Shown: piece after piece, positions 5,091-5,314 of the stretch
Position numbering within the stretch: the first letter of the stretch is position 1
Layout of the letters: each line of letters starts with the position of its first letter
Assembly: GCA_030705665.1 (NCBI GenBank)
Contig: JAUZQA010000312.1
Span: forward strand, 1-5,314
Length of the DNA stretch: 5,314 nucleotides
Source: Bacillota bacterium
GTDB lineage: Bacteria > Bacillota > Bacilli > Bacillales_B > DSM-18226
Reading direction: 5' to 3'
Notes under the pieces: model-generated
What the model was told of the DNA's origin: nothing
What the model saw: only the letters and a program-made list of their open reading frames with translations
The model's database searches: none
Translations under genes and position numbers: made by a program

Positions 5091-5314
5091 GTGCTAATGT
5101 CAAGATGTTTTTGGATGCATTTCTATCGGCATTATCCTTATGCCCGCAAGAAACACATTCAAAGTCTGCTTGAGTTTTTCTATTTTTGTTGGAGACGTGT
5201 CCACATTGGTTGCACGTTTGAGAAGTGTATTGCGGGTTAACCGCTACTACTTTCTTTCCGTACCATTTGGCTTTGTATTCCAACATTGCTCTAAATTCTG
5301 CCCATGATACTTCG
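4921..5314 (-). mobile_element. Right end of an IS200/IS605-type (IS1341-like) element, cut by the window edge
   Basis: The element holds tnpB on the minus strand and ends on its 3' side with an imperfect hairpin (4948-4929) and TTCAA (4925-4921). This is like the subterminal hairpin and TCAA-type cleavage site of IS605-family right ends. There are no terminal inverted repeats or target duplications to see, as expected for this family. The exact border could shift by four bases, because a second TCAA follows immediately (4920-4917). The left end, and any tnpA, lie beyond 5314. Confidence 0.75.
5065..5314 (-). CDS. tnpB: TnpB RNA-guided nuclease, C-terminal part (5' end outside window)
   Basis: TnpB is the transposon-encoded RNA-guided DNA endonuclease ancestral to Cas12. 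Only the last 82 residues are visible, open to the window edge. They begin EVSWAEFRAMLEYKAKWYGK, the usual segment before the zinc ribbon. The ribbon is complete, with CNQC and CVSC as its two Cys pairs (visible residues 34/37 and 53/56). It is followed by DNADRNASKNIL, where the Asp before Arg-Asn is the third RuvC acidic residue. All are intact, so nothing here suggests a catalytically dead, domesticated form; the other two acidic residues are out of view. An ATG at 5286 is internal, not the start. The stop is TAA at 5067-5065. Confidence 0.92.
   Translation of the reverse strand, partial: EVSWAEFRAMLEYKAKWYGKKVVAVNPQYTSQTCNQCGHVSNKNRKTQADFECVSCGHKDNADRNASKNILTLALKQVTVAC

Noticed and set aside
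5065..5286. Complete small zinc-finger protein starting at ATG 5286
   Set aside because: The frame stays open upstream to the window edge with typical TnpB sequence (EVSWAEFRA), so the ATG is internal.

Overview
The window reads as chromosome of a low-GC, spore-forming Bacillaceae. The reasons are a spoVK sporulation gene, a Gram-positive Hfq with the KHAISTF motif, the miaA-hfq pair, an MreBH-type actin paralogue, AGGAGG/AGGTGA ribosome sites, and TTG and GTG starts. The exact species cannot be read from the sequence.

Layout. At 1-126 there is a promoter region with a 10-bp inverted repeat, followed on + by a YvgT-like TRIC-family channel (127-753). A heavily structured 110-bp intergenic stretch follows: several hairpins, a perfect 19-bp inverted repeat with a 4-nt loop, and a bidirectional terminator that runs into the stop codon of the convergent gene. 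On the minus strand, read right to left, are miaA (3518-2553), hfq (2525-2295) and spoVK (1839-895). miaA and hfq are 27 bp apart and form an operon closed by a strong terminator at 2247-2280. The 455-bp gap between hfq and spoVK holds four tandem ~52-bp repeats, each with internal dyad symmetry. Divergent from miaA, mreBH (3742-4749, +) follows a 223-bp shared promoter region and ends in its own terminator.

The right end is the accessory part. A promoter with a perfect 16-bp palindrome and a good ribosome site lead into the first 18 codons of a regulator gene (probably MarR family). The gene is then cut by the right end of an IS200/IS605-type element carrying tnpB on the minus strand. The tnpB is visible only in its C-terminal 82 residues, with the zinc ribbon and last RuvC aspartate intact. 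The folded sequence between the tnpB stop and the element end looks like a TnpB guide-RNA (omegaRNA) scaffold. The sequence in guide position is the 5' end of the broken regulator gene.

The conserved genes concern tRNA modification (miaA), RNA binding (hfq), spore maturation (spoVK), wall elongation (mreBH) and ion flux (yvgT-like). They are not one pathway. Several starts are revised: miaA to GTG 3518, spoVK to TTG 1839, mreBH to ATG 3742. I found no wholly new system. The most interesting parts are the tnpB/omegaRNA insertion into the regulator, the 52-bp repeats and the structured 754-896 spacer.
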